A stretch of 5,149 nt of DNA from an uncultured Lachnospiraceae bacterium (GTDB lineage Bacteria; Bacillota; Clostridia; Lachnospirales; Lachnospiraceae): NCBI GenBank assembly GCA_905235345.1, contig CAJOLO010000116.1, forward strand, positions 1 to 5,149, written 5' to 3'. Positions 1 to 4,648 of this stretch are shown piece after piece; positions within the stretch are counted from its first letter, which is position 1; each line of letters starts with the position of its first letter. The notes below the pieces were generated by a model, which was given only the letters and a program-made list of their open reading frames with translations, did not search any database and was not told the DNA's origin. Both the position numbers and the translations under genes were made by a program.

Positions 1-11
1 GGAGAATAAAG

Positions 12-605
12 ATGATTACAAGAGATGAAGCATTTGAATTACTTAAAAAATATAATAAGGATTCATTTCACATACAGCATGCCCTGACGGTGGAGGCTGT
101 TATGAAATGGTATGCCGTGGAACTGGGATATGGAGATGCAGCAGAATATTGGGGTATTGTAGGTCTGCTGCACGATATTGACTTTGAATTATATCCGGAC
201 GAGCATTGCCTGAAAGCTCCGGAACTTCTGAAAGAAGGCGGAGTGGGAGAAGATATAATTCATGCGGTCTGCTCTCATGGATACGGAATAACAGTGGGAT
301 GCGGTGTGACTATAGATGTAGAACCGGTACATGAGATGGAAAAAGTTTTATTTGCAGCTGACGAGCTCACCGGACTGATTGGTGCGGCGGCTCTTATGAG
401 ACCTTCTAAAAGCACTAAAGACATGGAGTTGAAGTCTTTAAAGAAAAAGTATAAGAGCAAGGGATTTGCAGCAGGCTGCTCCAGAGAGGTCATTGAGCGT
501 GGGGCTGATCAGTTGGGCTGGGAGCTTGATAAATTACTTACAATGACACTTCAGGCAATGGCAGCTACCGAGGATCAGATAAATAGTGAGATGTCAACAA
601 TTTAA
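12..605 (+). CDS. HD-superfamily hydrolase (predicted metal-dependent phosphohydrolase)
   Basis: A 197-residue soluble protein with no signal peptide or membrane segment. The metal-binding pattern of the HD superfamily is visible: H23 (in QHALTVEA), the HD pair H54-D55 (in GLLHDIDFE) and a late Asp, most likely D117 in ADELTGLIGAA. H84 and H89 lie between them and could give extra ligands. The conserved blocks LLHDIDFE, ICHAVCSHG-like DIIHAVCSHGYG, DELTG and AALMRPSKS resemble a family of small uncharacterised HD hydrolases common in Clostridia. HD proteins usually cleave phosphomonoesters, phosphodiesters or nucleotides, but the substrate of this family is unknown to me. The ATG at 12 follows GGAG at 1-4 with a normal spacing. 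Its promoter lies outside the window. The gap of 369 bases and the promoter at 783 make it unlikely to be in the same transcription unit as rpmG. The superfamily call is firm; the substrate is open. Confidence 0.88.
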   Translation: MITRDEAFELLKKYNKDSFHIQHALTVEAVMKWYAVELGYGDAAEYWGIVGLLHDIDFELYPDEHCLKAPELLKEGGVGEDIIHAVCSHGYGITVGCGVTIDVEPVHEMEKVLFAADELTGLIGAAALMRPSKSTKDMELKSLKKKYKSKGFAAGCSREVIERGADQLGWELDKLLTMTLQAMAATEDQINSEMSTI

Positions 606-623
606 AAAATGCTGTAGTAGTTC

Positions 624-704
624 TAATTAACCCGACTAATAACGTGCTTGCTTTTTCGAATAGCACAGGTCAAAAAGCATTCTGCGTTATTGTCGAATTA
701 ATTA
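624..704. repeat. Large imperfect palindrome (possible intergenic repeat or structured RNA)
   Basis: An 81-bp near-palindrome just after the HD gene. From outside in, TAATTAA (624-630) pairs with TTAATTA (698-704), CC/AA is a mismatch, CGAC (633-636) pairs with GTCG (692-695), T637 is bulged, AATAACG (638-644) pairs with CGTTATT (685-691), then a small internal loop, then TGCTTTTT (649-656) pairs with AAAAAGCA (672-679) around a 15-nt loop. This gives about 26 base pairs. There is no U-tract after it, so it does not look like an ordinary terminator. It could be a small non-coding repeat or MITE-like element, an mRNA 3'-end stabiliser for the HD gene, or a decayed mobile sequence. Confidence 0.6.
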
Positions 705-764
705 ATCACCTAAACACAGGGTGAGAAAACATGGTGATTTGCCTGATATACTATGATAAATCAC
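704..764. promoter_or_regulatory. Overlapping, mutually exclusive dyads upstream of the rpmG promoter
   Basis: AATCACC (704-710) is a perfect inverted match to GGTGATT (733-739), and GTGATTT (734-740) is a perfect inverted match to AAATCAC (758-764). The central GTGATT segment can therefore pair with either side but not both. On DNA the same layout gives three related half-sites (AATCAC / GTGATT / AATCAC) ending about 19 bases before the -35 box at 783, which would suit a repressor or activator. The function is unknown. Confidence 0.35.
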
Positions 765-782
765 ACAATTCGTCTTTTTTTC

Positions 783-811
783 TTGACTTTTTCCTCACTT
801 TCTGATATTCT
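783..811 (+). promoter_or_regulatory. Sigma-A type extended -10 promoter for rpmG-secE-nusG-rplKA
   Basis: TTGACT (783-788) and TATTCT (806-811) are separated by exactly 17 bases, and TG sits at 803-804 directly before the -10 (extended -10, TGnTATTCT). Transcription should begin near 817-819, leaving a leader of about 155 nt before the rpmG start codon. It is the best promoter match in this gap and lies correctly to drive the ribosomal/secretion operon. Confidence 0.72.
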
Positions 812-816
812 AGCTT

Positions 817-841
817 AGTCGGCATAAGCCGGACTTTTTTT
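817..841 (+). terminator. Terminator-like hairpin with U-tract at the predicted transcript start
   Basis: AGTCGGC (817-823) pairs with GCCGGACT (828-835), with one bulged G and an ATAA loop, followed by a run of T to 841. By shape it is an intrinsic terminator, probably stopping read-through from the HD gene. The promoter at 783-811 puts its own start site at or inside the left arm, so the same hairpin may also form the very 5' end of the operon mRNA. The hairpin is seen directly; its role is inferred. Confidence 0.6.
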
Positions 842-858
842 GTTGCGCCAAAATGAGC

Positions 859-897
859 CCAATACAGTTTTTCATTTGACGCTTGGAACTGTATTGG
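859..897 (+). promoter_or_regulatory. Perfect 11-bp hairpin in the rpmG leader
   Basis: CCAATACAGTT (859-869) and AACTGTATTGG (887-897) are perfect inverted repeats around a 17-nt loop. The element lies in the untranslated leader between the promoter and rpmG, about 80 nt before the start codon. No T-run follows, so it is not a terminator. It could be an RNA structure (stability, protein binding) or a DNA operator. Confidence 0.55.
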
Positions 898-961
898 TAA
901 GGATTTCATCATATGGACATATTGCTTGAAGTCCGGGCGTGAAAAACAATATTTATAAGAT

Positions 962-977
962 GGAGGTGGAAGTTGTG
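962..977 (+). promoter_or_regulatory. Shine-Dalgarno site that fixes the rpmG GTG start
   Basis: GGAGG at 962-966 (inside GGAGGTGG) lies 8 bases before GTG at 975-977. Upstream in-frame candidates (GTG at 939, ATG at 960) would place this site inside the coding region and add residues that L33 proteins lack, so GTG 975 is preferred. Confidence 0.85.
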
Positions 978-1124
978 CGAGTTAAGATCACATTGGCATG
1001 TACAGAGTGTAAACAGCGTAATTACAATCTGACCAAGGACAAGAGAGTTCACACAGAGCGTATGGAAACCAAGAAGTATTGTCCGTTTTGTAAGGCTCAT
1101 ACCTTACACAAAGAGACCAAGTAA
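975..1124 (+). CDS. rpmG: 50S ribosomal protein L33 (zinc-binding C+ form)
   Basis: A 49-residue protein, the usual length of bacterial L33, starting MRVKITLACTEC. It is a component of the large ribosomal subunit near the E site. Two CxxC pairs, C9/C12 and C36/C39 (CPFC), form the zinc ribbon of the C+ type; genomes often also carry a zinc-free paralogue, which cannot be checked here. Conserved blocks such as RNY, KRVHTERMETKKYCPFC and HTLHKETK are present. The GTG start at 975 is chosen because of the strong GGAGG 8 bases upstream. It is the first gene of a tight run, with only 20 bases to secE, and the rpmG-secE-nusG order is standard in Firmicutes. Confidence 0.96.
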   Translation: MRVKITLACTECKQRNYNLTKDKRVHTERMETKKYCPFCKAHTLHKETK

Positions 1125-1144
1125 TATTGTGGAGGTGATTGGAA

Positions 1145-1348
1145 ATGGCAAATGATAATGAGAAAGCATCTTTAAAGAGAAGCTATTTCACAGAGCTTAA
1201 GGCTGAGTTCCACAAGATTGTATGGCCGGATAAGGAGAAGCTTGGAAAGCAGTCGGTAGCTGTTATTGTAGCAGCTGTCGTAATCGGATGTCTGATTGCA
1301 GCTATTGACTGGGTTATGCAGATTGGCTTATCCTTTATTATCGGTTAA
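1145..1348 (+). CDS. secE: Preprotein translocase subunit SecE
   Basis: A 67-residue single-span SecE, the short form found in most bacteria outside Enterobacteria. SecE clamps SecY in the SecYEG channel of the cytoplasmic membrane. The N-terminal amphipathic helix carries the family signature around FTELKAEFHKIVWPDKEKL (residues 15-33), with the conserved W27-P28, and one hydrophobic segment covers about residues 37-60. The ribosome binding site GGAGGTGATT (1131-1140) is a very strong match to the anti-SD. ATG 1145 is chosen over TTG 1139 because TTG would be only 3 bases from GGAGG. nusG starts 15 bases after the stop, so the two are almost certainly cotranscribed. Confidence 0.96.
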   Translation: MANDNEKASLKRSYFTELKAEFHKIVWPDKEKLGKQSVAVIVAAVVIGCLIAAIDWVMQIGLSFIIG

Positions 1349-1363
1349 GGCGGAGGACATATT

Positions 1364-1900
1364 ATGGCAGATGTTGAAAGAAGTAGCGAAGCAAAATGGT
1401 ATGTTGCGCACACCTATTCCGGATATGAGAATAAGGTGAAGGCTGATATTGAGAAGACAATCGAGAACAGAAAGCTTCAGGATCAGATATTTGAGGTTTC
1501 AGTGCCTGTACAGGACGTTACCGAACTGAAGAATGGTGCCAGAAAATCTGTTTCTAAGAAGATGTTCCCGGGTTATGTACTCATCAACATGATAATGAAT
1601 GATGTTACATGGTACATCGTGAGAAATACCAGAGGTGTTACCGGATTTGTAGGTCCGGGATCGAAGCCTGTTCCGCTTACAGAGCTTGAGATGAAGAATC
1701 TCGGTATCAGAGTTCCTGAGATGGAAATCGATGTGGAAAAGGGCGACACCGTAAAGGTTGTGGCCGGTGCCTGGGAAGGAACGATTGGTGTAATTACAGA
1801 TATCAATGAGGGCAAGCAGTCTGTCACGATTGAGGTTGACATCTTTGGTCGTGCCACATCAGTGGAAATCAGTTTTATGGACGTTGTGAAGATGGATTAG
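1364..1900 (+). CDS. nusG: Transcription termination/antitermination factor NusG
   Basis: A 178-residue NusG of normal length. The NGN domain (about residues 10-115) binds the RNA polymerase clamp and shows WYVAHTYSGYE (12-22), the FPGYVL block (68-73) and RNTRGVTGFVG (87-97). A linker rich in Glu/Asp leads to the KOW domain (about 125-178) with KGDTVKVVAGAWEGTIGVI and a typical EVDIFGRAT...V ending. NusG modulates pausing and Rho-dependent events and can bridge polymerase to the ribosome. ATG 1364 follows GGAGG (1352-1356) by 7 bases. It sits between secE and rplK, the expected place. Confidence 0.97.
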   Translation: MADVERSSEAKWYVAHTYSGYENKVKADIEKTIENRKLQDQIFEVSVPVQDVTELKNGARKSVSKKMFPGYVLINMIMNDVTWYIVRNTRGVTGFVGPGSKPVPLTELEMKNLGIRVPEMEIDVEKGDTVKVVAGAWEGTIGVITDINEGKQSVTIEVDIFGRATSVEISFMDVVKMD

Positions 1901-1931
1901 AACTGGTAATATAGTTATTTGATGCAAACAA

Positions 1932-1958
1932 GTGGGAGGGTATATCCCGTTTGACCAC
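1932..1958 (+). promoter_or_regulatory. Probable L1-binding autoregulatory hairpin before rplK
   Basis: GTGG (1932-1935) pairs with CCAC (1955-1958), and GGG (1938-1940) pairs with CCC (1946-1948) over a TATAT loop. The asymmetric internal loop is GA on one side and GTTTGA on the other. This stem with a GA-containing internal loop is the kind of mRNA site that ribosomal protein L1 uses to repress its own operon, mimicking its 23S rRNA site. It ends 7 bases before the rplK Shine-Dalgarno AGGAGG (1966-1971). The same element recurs before rplA. Confidence 0.72.
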
Positions 1959-1979
1959 ATGAATTAGGAGGAAAAAGAA

Positions 1980-2405
1980 ATGGCTAAGAAAGTTGAAGGT
2001 TATATTAAATTACAGATTCCTGCAGGTAAGGCAACTCCTGCACCACCGGTTGGACCTGCTCTTGGTCAGCATGGTGTTAATATAGTTGAGTTCACAAAGC
2101 AGTTCAACGCTAAGACAGCAGATCAGGGTGATATGATCATTCCTGTTGTTATTACAGTATATGCTGACAGAAGTTTTAGTTTTGTTACTAAGACTCCACC
2201 GGCTGCAGTTTTATTAAAGAAGGCATGTAAGCTTCAGAAAGCTTCTTCCGTTCCTAATAAGACTAAGGTTGCTACAATCTCTAAAGCTGAGGTTCAGAAA
2301 ATCGCAGAGCTTAAGATGCCTGATTTAAATGCAGGCAGCATTGAGGCAGCCATCAGCATGATTTCAGGAACAGCACGTTCTATGGGAATCGTTGTGGAAG
2401 ACTAA
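1980..2405 (+). CDS. rplK: 50S ribosomal protein L11
   Basis: A 141-residue L11 of exactly the usual length. L11 binds the GTPase-associated region of 23S rRNA with the L10-L12 stalk and is involved in factor binding and the stringent response. The N-terminal domain has the signature PAGKATPAPPVGPALGQHGV (14-33) and the C-terminal RNA-binding domain has KTPPAAVLLKKA (71-82), a KMPDLNA block (112-118) and GTARSMGI (130-137). ATG 1980 lies 8 bases after AGGAGG. The 79-base gap after nusG contains the candidate L1 site and no obvious promoter, so read-through from upstream with translational control is likely. Confidence 0.97.
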   Translation: MAKKVEGYIKLQIPAGKATPAPPVGPALGQHGVNIVEFTKQFNAKTADQGDMIIPVVITVYADRSFSFVTKTPPAAVLLKKACKLQKASSVPNKTKVATISKAEVQKIAELKMPDLNAGSIEAAISMISGTARSMGIVVED

Positions 2406-2432
2406 GAATATAATTAACAATAAACACAAACA

Positions 2433-2460
2433 GTGGGAGGGTCGCTCCCGATAATACCAC
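2433..2460 (+). promoter_or_regulatory. Second probable L1-binding hairpin, before rplA
   Basis: GTGGGAGGG (2433-2441), a TCGCT loop and CCCG, then CCAC (2457-2460), repeat the layout seen before rplK: GTGG/CCAC outer stem, GGG/CCC inner stem, and an asymmetric loop of GA against GATAATA. The outer stem ends directly at the rplA Shine-Dalgarno AGGAGG (2461-2466), so bound L1 would probably block ribosome entry. The loop bases differ between the copies while the stems and GA bulge are kept, which supports a conserved structure. Confidence 0.72.
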
Positions 2461-2475
2461 AGGAGGTTTTATATT

Positions 2476-3168
2476 ATGAAAAAAGGAAAAAGATATGTTG
2501 AAGCTAGTAAGCTTGTAGACAAGACACAGGTTTATGATATTCCGGAAGCGGTTGCAATAGTTAAGAAGGCTGCAAGTGCTAAGTTTGACGAGACGATTGA
2601 GGCTCATCTTAGAATGGGACTTGACGGACGTCATGCCGATCAGCAGATTCGTGGTGCGGTTGTACTTCCTCACGGAACAGGTAAGACAGTTAAGGTGTTG
2701 GTGTTCGCTAAGGGAGATAAGCTTGACGAGGCAACAGCTGCAGGTGCAGATTATGTTGGTGGCGAGGAGTTAATTCCTAAGATTCAGAACGAAGGTTGGT
2801 TAGACTTTGACGTTGTTGTAGCAACTCCTGATATGATGGGTGTTGTTGGACGTCTTGGTCGTGTACTTGGACCTAAGGGATTAATGCCGAACCCTAAGGC
2901 AGGAACAGTAACTCCTGATGTTACCAAGGCAGTTCAGGATATCAAAGCAGGTAAGATTGAGTACAGACTTGACAAGAACAACATTGTACACGTGCCAGTT
3001 GGAAAAGCTTCTTTCTCAGAGGAGCAGTTAACAGACAACTTCCAAGCGTTAATAGATGAGATTAACAAGGTTAAGCCATCTGCTGCAAAGGGACAGTATT
3101 TCAGAAGTGTAACACTTACTTCTACTATGGGTCCCGGAGTTAAGATCAATACAGTTAAGTTAGTATAA
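2476..3168 (+). CDS. rplA: 50S ribosomal protein L1
   Basis: A 230-residue L1, the normal bacterial length. L1 forms the mobile stalk of the 50S subunit at the E site and is a translational repressor of its own operon in well-studied bacteria. Visible blocks are KGKRYVEA at the start, RGAVVLPHGTGK (59-70), ATPDMMGVVGRLGRVLGPKG (116-135) followed by LMPNPKAGTVT (136-146), and the C-terminal TSTMGPGVKI (215-224). ATG 2476 lies 9 bases after GGAGG (2462-2466). It is the last gene of the ribosomal block here: two terminators follow instead of the usual rplJ-rplL. Confidence 0.97.
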   Translation: MKKGKRYVEASKLVDKTQVYDIPEAVAIVKKAASAKFDETIEAHLRMGLDGRHADQQIRGAVVLPHGTGKTVKVLVFAKGDKLDEATAAGADYVGGEELIPKIQNEGWLDFDVVVATPDMMGVVGRLGRVLGPKGLMPNPKAGTVTPDVTKAVQDIKAGKIEYRLDKNNIVHVPVGKASFSEEQLTDNFQALIDEINKVKPSAAKGQYFRSVTLTSTMGPGVKINTVKLV

Positions 3169-3250
3169 TTTCAGCTGTAATGCGGTTAAGATAGTTCATC
3201 AGCATAAGACTGTTGAACAAAGCAGAGGTTTGATGCTTAATTGAATAATG
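3169..3250 (+). other. rplA 3' region with a weak stem; no gene seen
   Basis: The stretch between the rplA stop and the terminators has no ORF with a ribosome binding site. A short stem GTTCA (3194-3198) / TGAAC (3214-3218) closes a 15-nt loop and is followed by GCAGAGGTTT. The order of a short stem followed by an AGAGG-like strand is vaguely like an L10 (rplJ) leader, but the match is poor. Confidence 0.25.
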
Positions 3251-3294
3251 GTTTAGAGCCGGTATCAATAATTGACAGGCTCAGAACGGTTTTT
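3251..3294 (+). terminator. Terminator 1 after rplA
   Basis: GTTTAGAGCC (3251-3260) pairs with GGCTCAGAAC (3278-3287) apart from one A-A mismatch and one wobble. An inner TCAA/TTGA stem lies within, and five T follow at 3290-3294. This should end the rpmG-rplA transcript, or act as an attenuator if conditional. Confidence 0.65.
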
Positions 3295-3302
3295 AAATTA
3301 AA

Positions 3303-3341
3303 ATCGCCATATCCTTAAGATAACGGATATGGCGATTTTTT
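3303..3341 (+). terminator. Terminator 2 after rplA (strong, potentially bidirectional)
   Basis: ATCGCCATATCC (3303-3314) and GGATATGGCGAT (3325-3336) are perfect inverted repeats with a 10-nt loop. A run of T to 3341 follows and a run of A (3300-3302) precedes, so it can work on both strands. It is a backup for the hairpin just before it and isolates the ribosomal operon from the next gene. Confidence 0.9.
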
Positions 3342-3435
3342 CATAGATTATTCAAAAGTTTGAAAAAAAATACATACTTTACATCAAATGTACATAATAA
3401 AATTTATTTATTCATAATTTTTCATGGTTTTCACA

Positions 3436-3464
3436 TTGAAAGTTATAATTTCATTTTTTATAAT
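3436..3464 (+). promoter_or_regulatory. Near-consensus promoter for the Rpn-family gene
   Basis: TTGAAA (3436-3441) and TATAAT (3459-3464) are separated by 17 bases within a very AT-rich stretch. Transcription should start near 3471, about 43 bases before the chosen start codon. The rest of 3342-3435 is AT-rich, with only a small TACAT/ATGTA dyad (3380-3384/3388-3392). Confidence 0.78.
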
Positions 3465-3471
3465 AATTATA

Positions 3472-3499
3472 TCCGATGCGCATCAGAAATAATATCGGA
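3472..3499 (+). promoter_or_regulatory. 5' leader hairpin overlapping the Shine-Dalgarno of the Rpn-family gene
   Basis: TCCGAT (3472-3477) pairs perfectly with ATCGGA (3494-3499), and the latter contains the first bases of the GGAGG ribosome binding site (3497-3501). A perfect palindrome GATGCGCATC (3475-3484) overlaps the left arm and offers an alternative fold or a DNA operator at the transcription start. Both would affect expression, but this is inference from base pairing only. Confidence 0.4.
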
Positions 3500-3514
3500 G
3501 GACAAGAGTATATT

Positions 3515-4522
3515 ATGAAAGATAATATAGGAAATGAGAGTAAAGTAAGGATTGTTAAGAATGACAGGGAAGAATATAAGAGTGCATCAGACATCAAGGA
3601 TATTTTTGACAGGCTATTCAAGAAATGTCTTACACTGTCGGCGAGAGCGGTAATCAATATGATCAATGGACTGTATAATACAGATTATCCGTTGGATAGT
3701 ACAGTGAGCTATAATTGGACAGAGTTCTTAGATGATAAGATGAAGAAGGTTCTGGCGGATACAATCATAACGATCAATGGGCAGTATTCATATCATTTGG
3801 AAGCTCAGATGTCTAATGACAGGACAATCGTATTTCGTGTGTTTGAATATGGTTTCAGCCATGCATACCGAACTAGAGAAGTGGCGGAAGGAAGTTGTCG
3901 ATTACGATTTCCCAAGCCTGTTGTAATTTATCTGTATTATGAAGGGAAAGTGCCTGATGAATACACGCTGTTGTTAGAGTTTGATGAAGGAAAGGATATT
4001 TATGAGTACAAGGTTCCGGTGATTAAGTTGCCGGATATTTCTGTGGAGGAGATCAATGATCGGAAGATGGTGATTCTGATACCGTTTCATCTGCTGAAAC
4101 TGCGGTATTGGATACATAATAAACATATGACGAAAAGTTCGGAGGAATTGAAAAAGCTTATAGAGTGTGATATCATTGGAAGCATAGAGAAGAATCATGA
4201 ACTGGGGAATATCACTACGGCAGATGAACAGAAACTGAAGCATTATACCCTGCTGCTATGTGAATATCTTTACCGGAATACAGATTCAGATGGATTGGAG
4301 GTGTTACGCGATATGACGGATCATTCATTAATGACAGAAGTGGACATCTTGTGTGAAGAGTATGAGCAGAAAATTGATGGACTGCAGAAGGAGAACGATG
4401 GGCTGCAGAAGGAGAACGATGGGCTGCAGAAGGAGAACGATGGACTGCAGAAGGAGAACGATGGGCTGCAGAAGGAGTTGGCTGATTATAAGGTACGGTT
4501 GGCAAAGTATGAAAAAGTATGA
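3515..4522 (+). CDS. Rpn / PD-(D/E)XK nuclease-family protein with C-terminal heptad-repeat coiled coil
   Basis: A 335-residue protein resembling the Rpn (recombination-promoting nuclease, often annotated 'putative transposase') group. The nuclease-like core is at about residues 25-140: DIFDRLFKK near the start, then D82 in LADTII, and E96-A-Q98 in YSYHLEAQMS, the D...ExQ form of the PD-(D/E)XK site in which Gln replaces the usual Lys, followed by R108 and Y112. The middle (about 140-280) is helical with no recognised motif. Residues 288-322 are five heptads of the type DGLQKEN, followed by a short charged tail. The start at 3515 is preferred over ATG 3476, which would leave almost no leader after the promoter; GGAGG (3497-3501) is 13 bases upstream, rather far. 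Rpn proteins are DNA endonucleases in Escherichia coli; activity here is inferred. It has its own promoter and no partner gene. Confidence 0.78.
   Translation: MKDNIGNESKVRIVKNDREEYKSASDIKDIFDRLFKKCLTLSARAVINMINGLYNTDYPLDSTVSYNWTEFLDDKMKKVLADTIITINGQYSYHLEAQMSNDRTIVFRVFEYGFSHAYRTREVAEGSCRLRFPKPVVIYLYYEGKVPDEYTLLLEFDEGKDIYEYKVPVIKLPDISVEEINDRKMVILIPFHLLKLRYWIHNKHMTKSSEELKKLIECDIIGSIEKNHELGNITTADEQKLKHYTLLLCEYLYRNTDSDGLEVLRDMTDHSLMTEVDILCEEYEQKIDGLQKENDGLQKENDGLQKENDGLQKENDGLQKELADYKVRLAKYEKV
4376..4477 (+). repeat. 21-bp in-frame tandem repeat (minisatellite) encoding DGLQKEN heptads
   Basis: Just under five direct copies of a 21-bp unit (GATGGRCTGCAGAAGGAGAA + C) start at 4376, 4397, 4418, 4439 and 4460; the last loses its final codon to TTG (Leu). 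The only difference is base 6, which reads A, G, G, A, G across the units. Each unit encodes one heptad with Leu at one core position and Asn at the other, giving a GCN4-like coiled coil. Gain or loss of a unit keeps the frame, so coil length could vary among strains. Confidence 0.95.
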
Positions 4523-4577
4523 TAATTATATGAGCAGGTAATCGTTCATCTCCAATCAATATAAATGATTCGGCAAC

Positions 4578-4600
4578 GGGAGGATATAAGTTATGCTCCC
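4578..4600. other. Small dyad between the Rpn-family gene and mscL
   Basis: GGGAG (4578-4582) pairs with CTCCC (4596-4600), and ATA/TAT pairs within after one mismatch. No T-run follows on either strand, so it is not a standard terminator. It may help end the Rpn-family transcript, but nothing shows this. Confidence 0.25.
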
Positions 4601-4648
4601 ATGGATAGAGCTGAGCTTGGCTTAGAAAGAGTTTGTTACAAGAGCAGG

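Noticed and set aside
744..757. Second extended -10 like sequence (TGATATACT) upstream of rpmG
   Set aside because: No -35 box at 16-18 bases; the TTGACT-17-TATTCT promoter just downstream is much better.
876..904. TTGACG at 876-881 as a further rpmG promoter
   Set aside because: No acceptable -10 hexamer at the right distance, and it lies in the loop of the 859-897 hairpin.
939..974. Upstream extension of rpmG to GTG 939
   Set aside because: It would add 12 residues not found in L33 and place the strong GGAGG at 962-966 inside the coding region.
909..1100. Minus-strand frame over rpmG
   Set aside because: It is antisense to rpmG, and the composition reflects the complement of a conserved gene.
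2380..2673. Minus-strand frame over the rplK-rplA junction
   Set aside because: It is antisense to two certain ribosomal protein genes and shows no start signal or known domain.
3476..3514. Upstream start (ATG 3476) for the Rpn-family gene
   Set aside because: It lies only about 5 bases after the predicted transcription start and has no ribosome binding site; ATG 3515 has GGAGG upstream.
3515..4522. Complete transposon or insertion sequence around the Rpn-family gene
   Set aside because: No terminal inverted repeats or target duplications were found around it; the only strong dyads nearby are terminators.
4353..4541. Plus-strand overlapping frame through the repeat (RRTMGCR-type product)
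   Set aside because: It is a frame shadow of the heptad repeat, with no ribosome binding site and no family resemblance.
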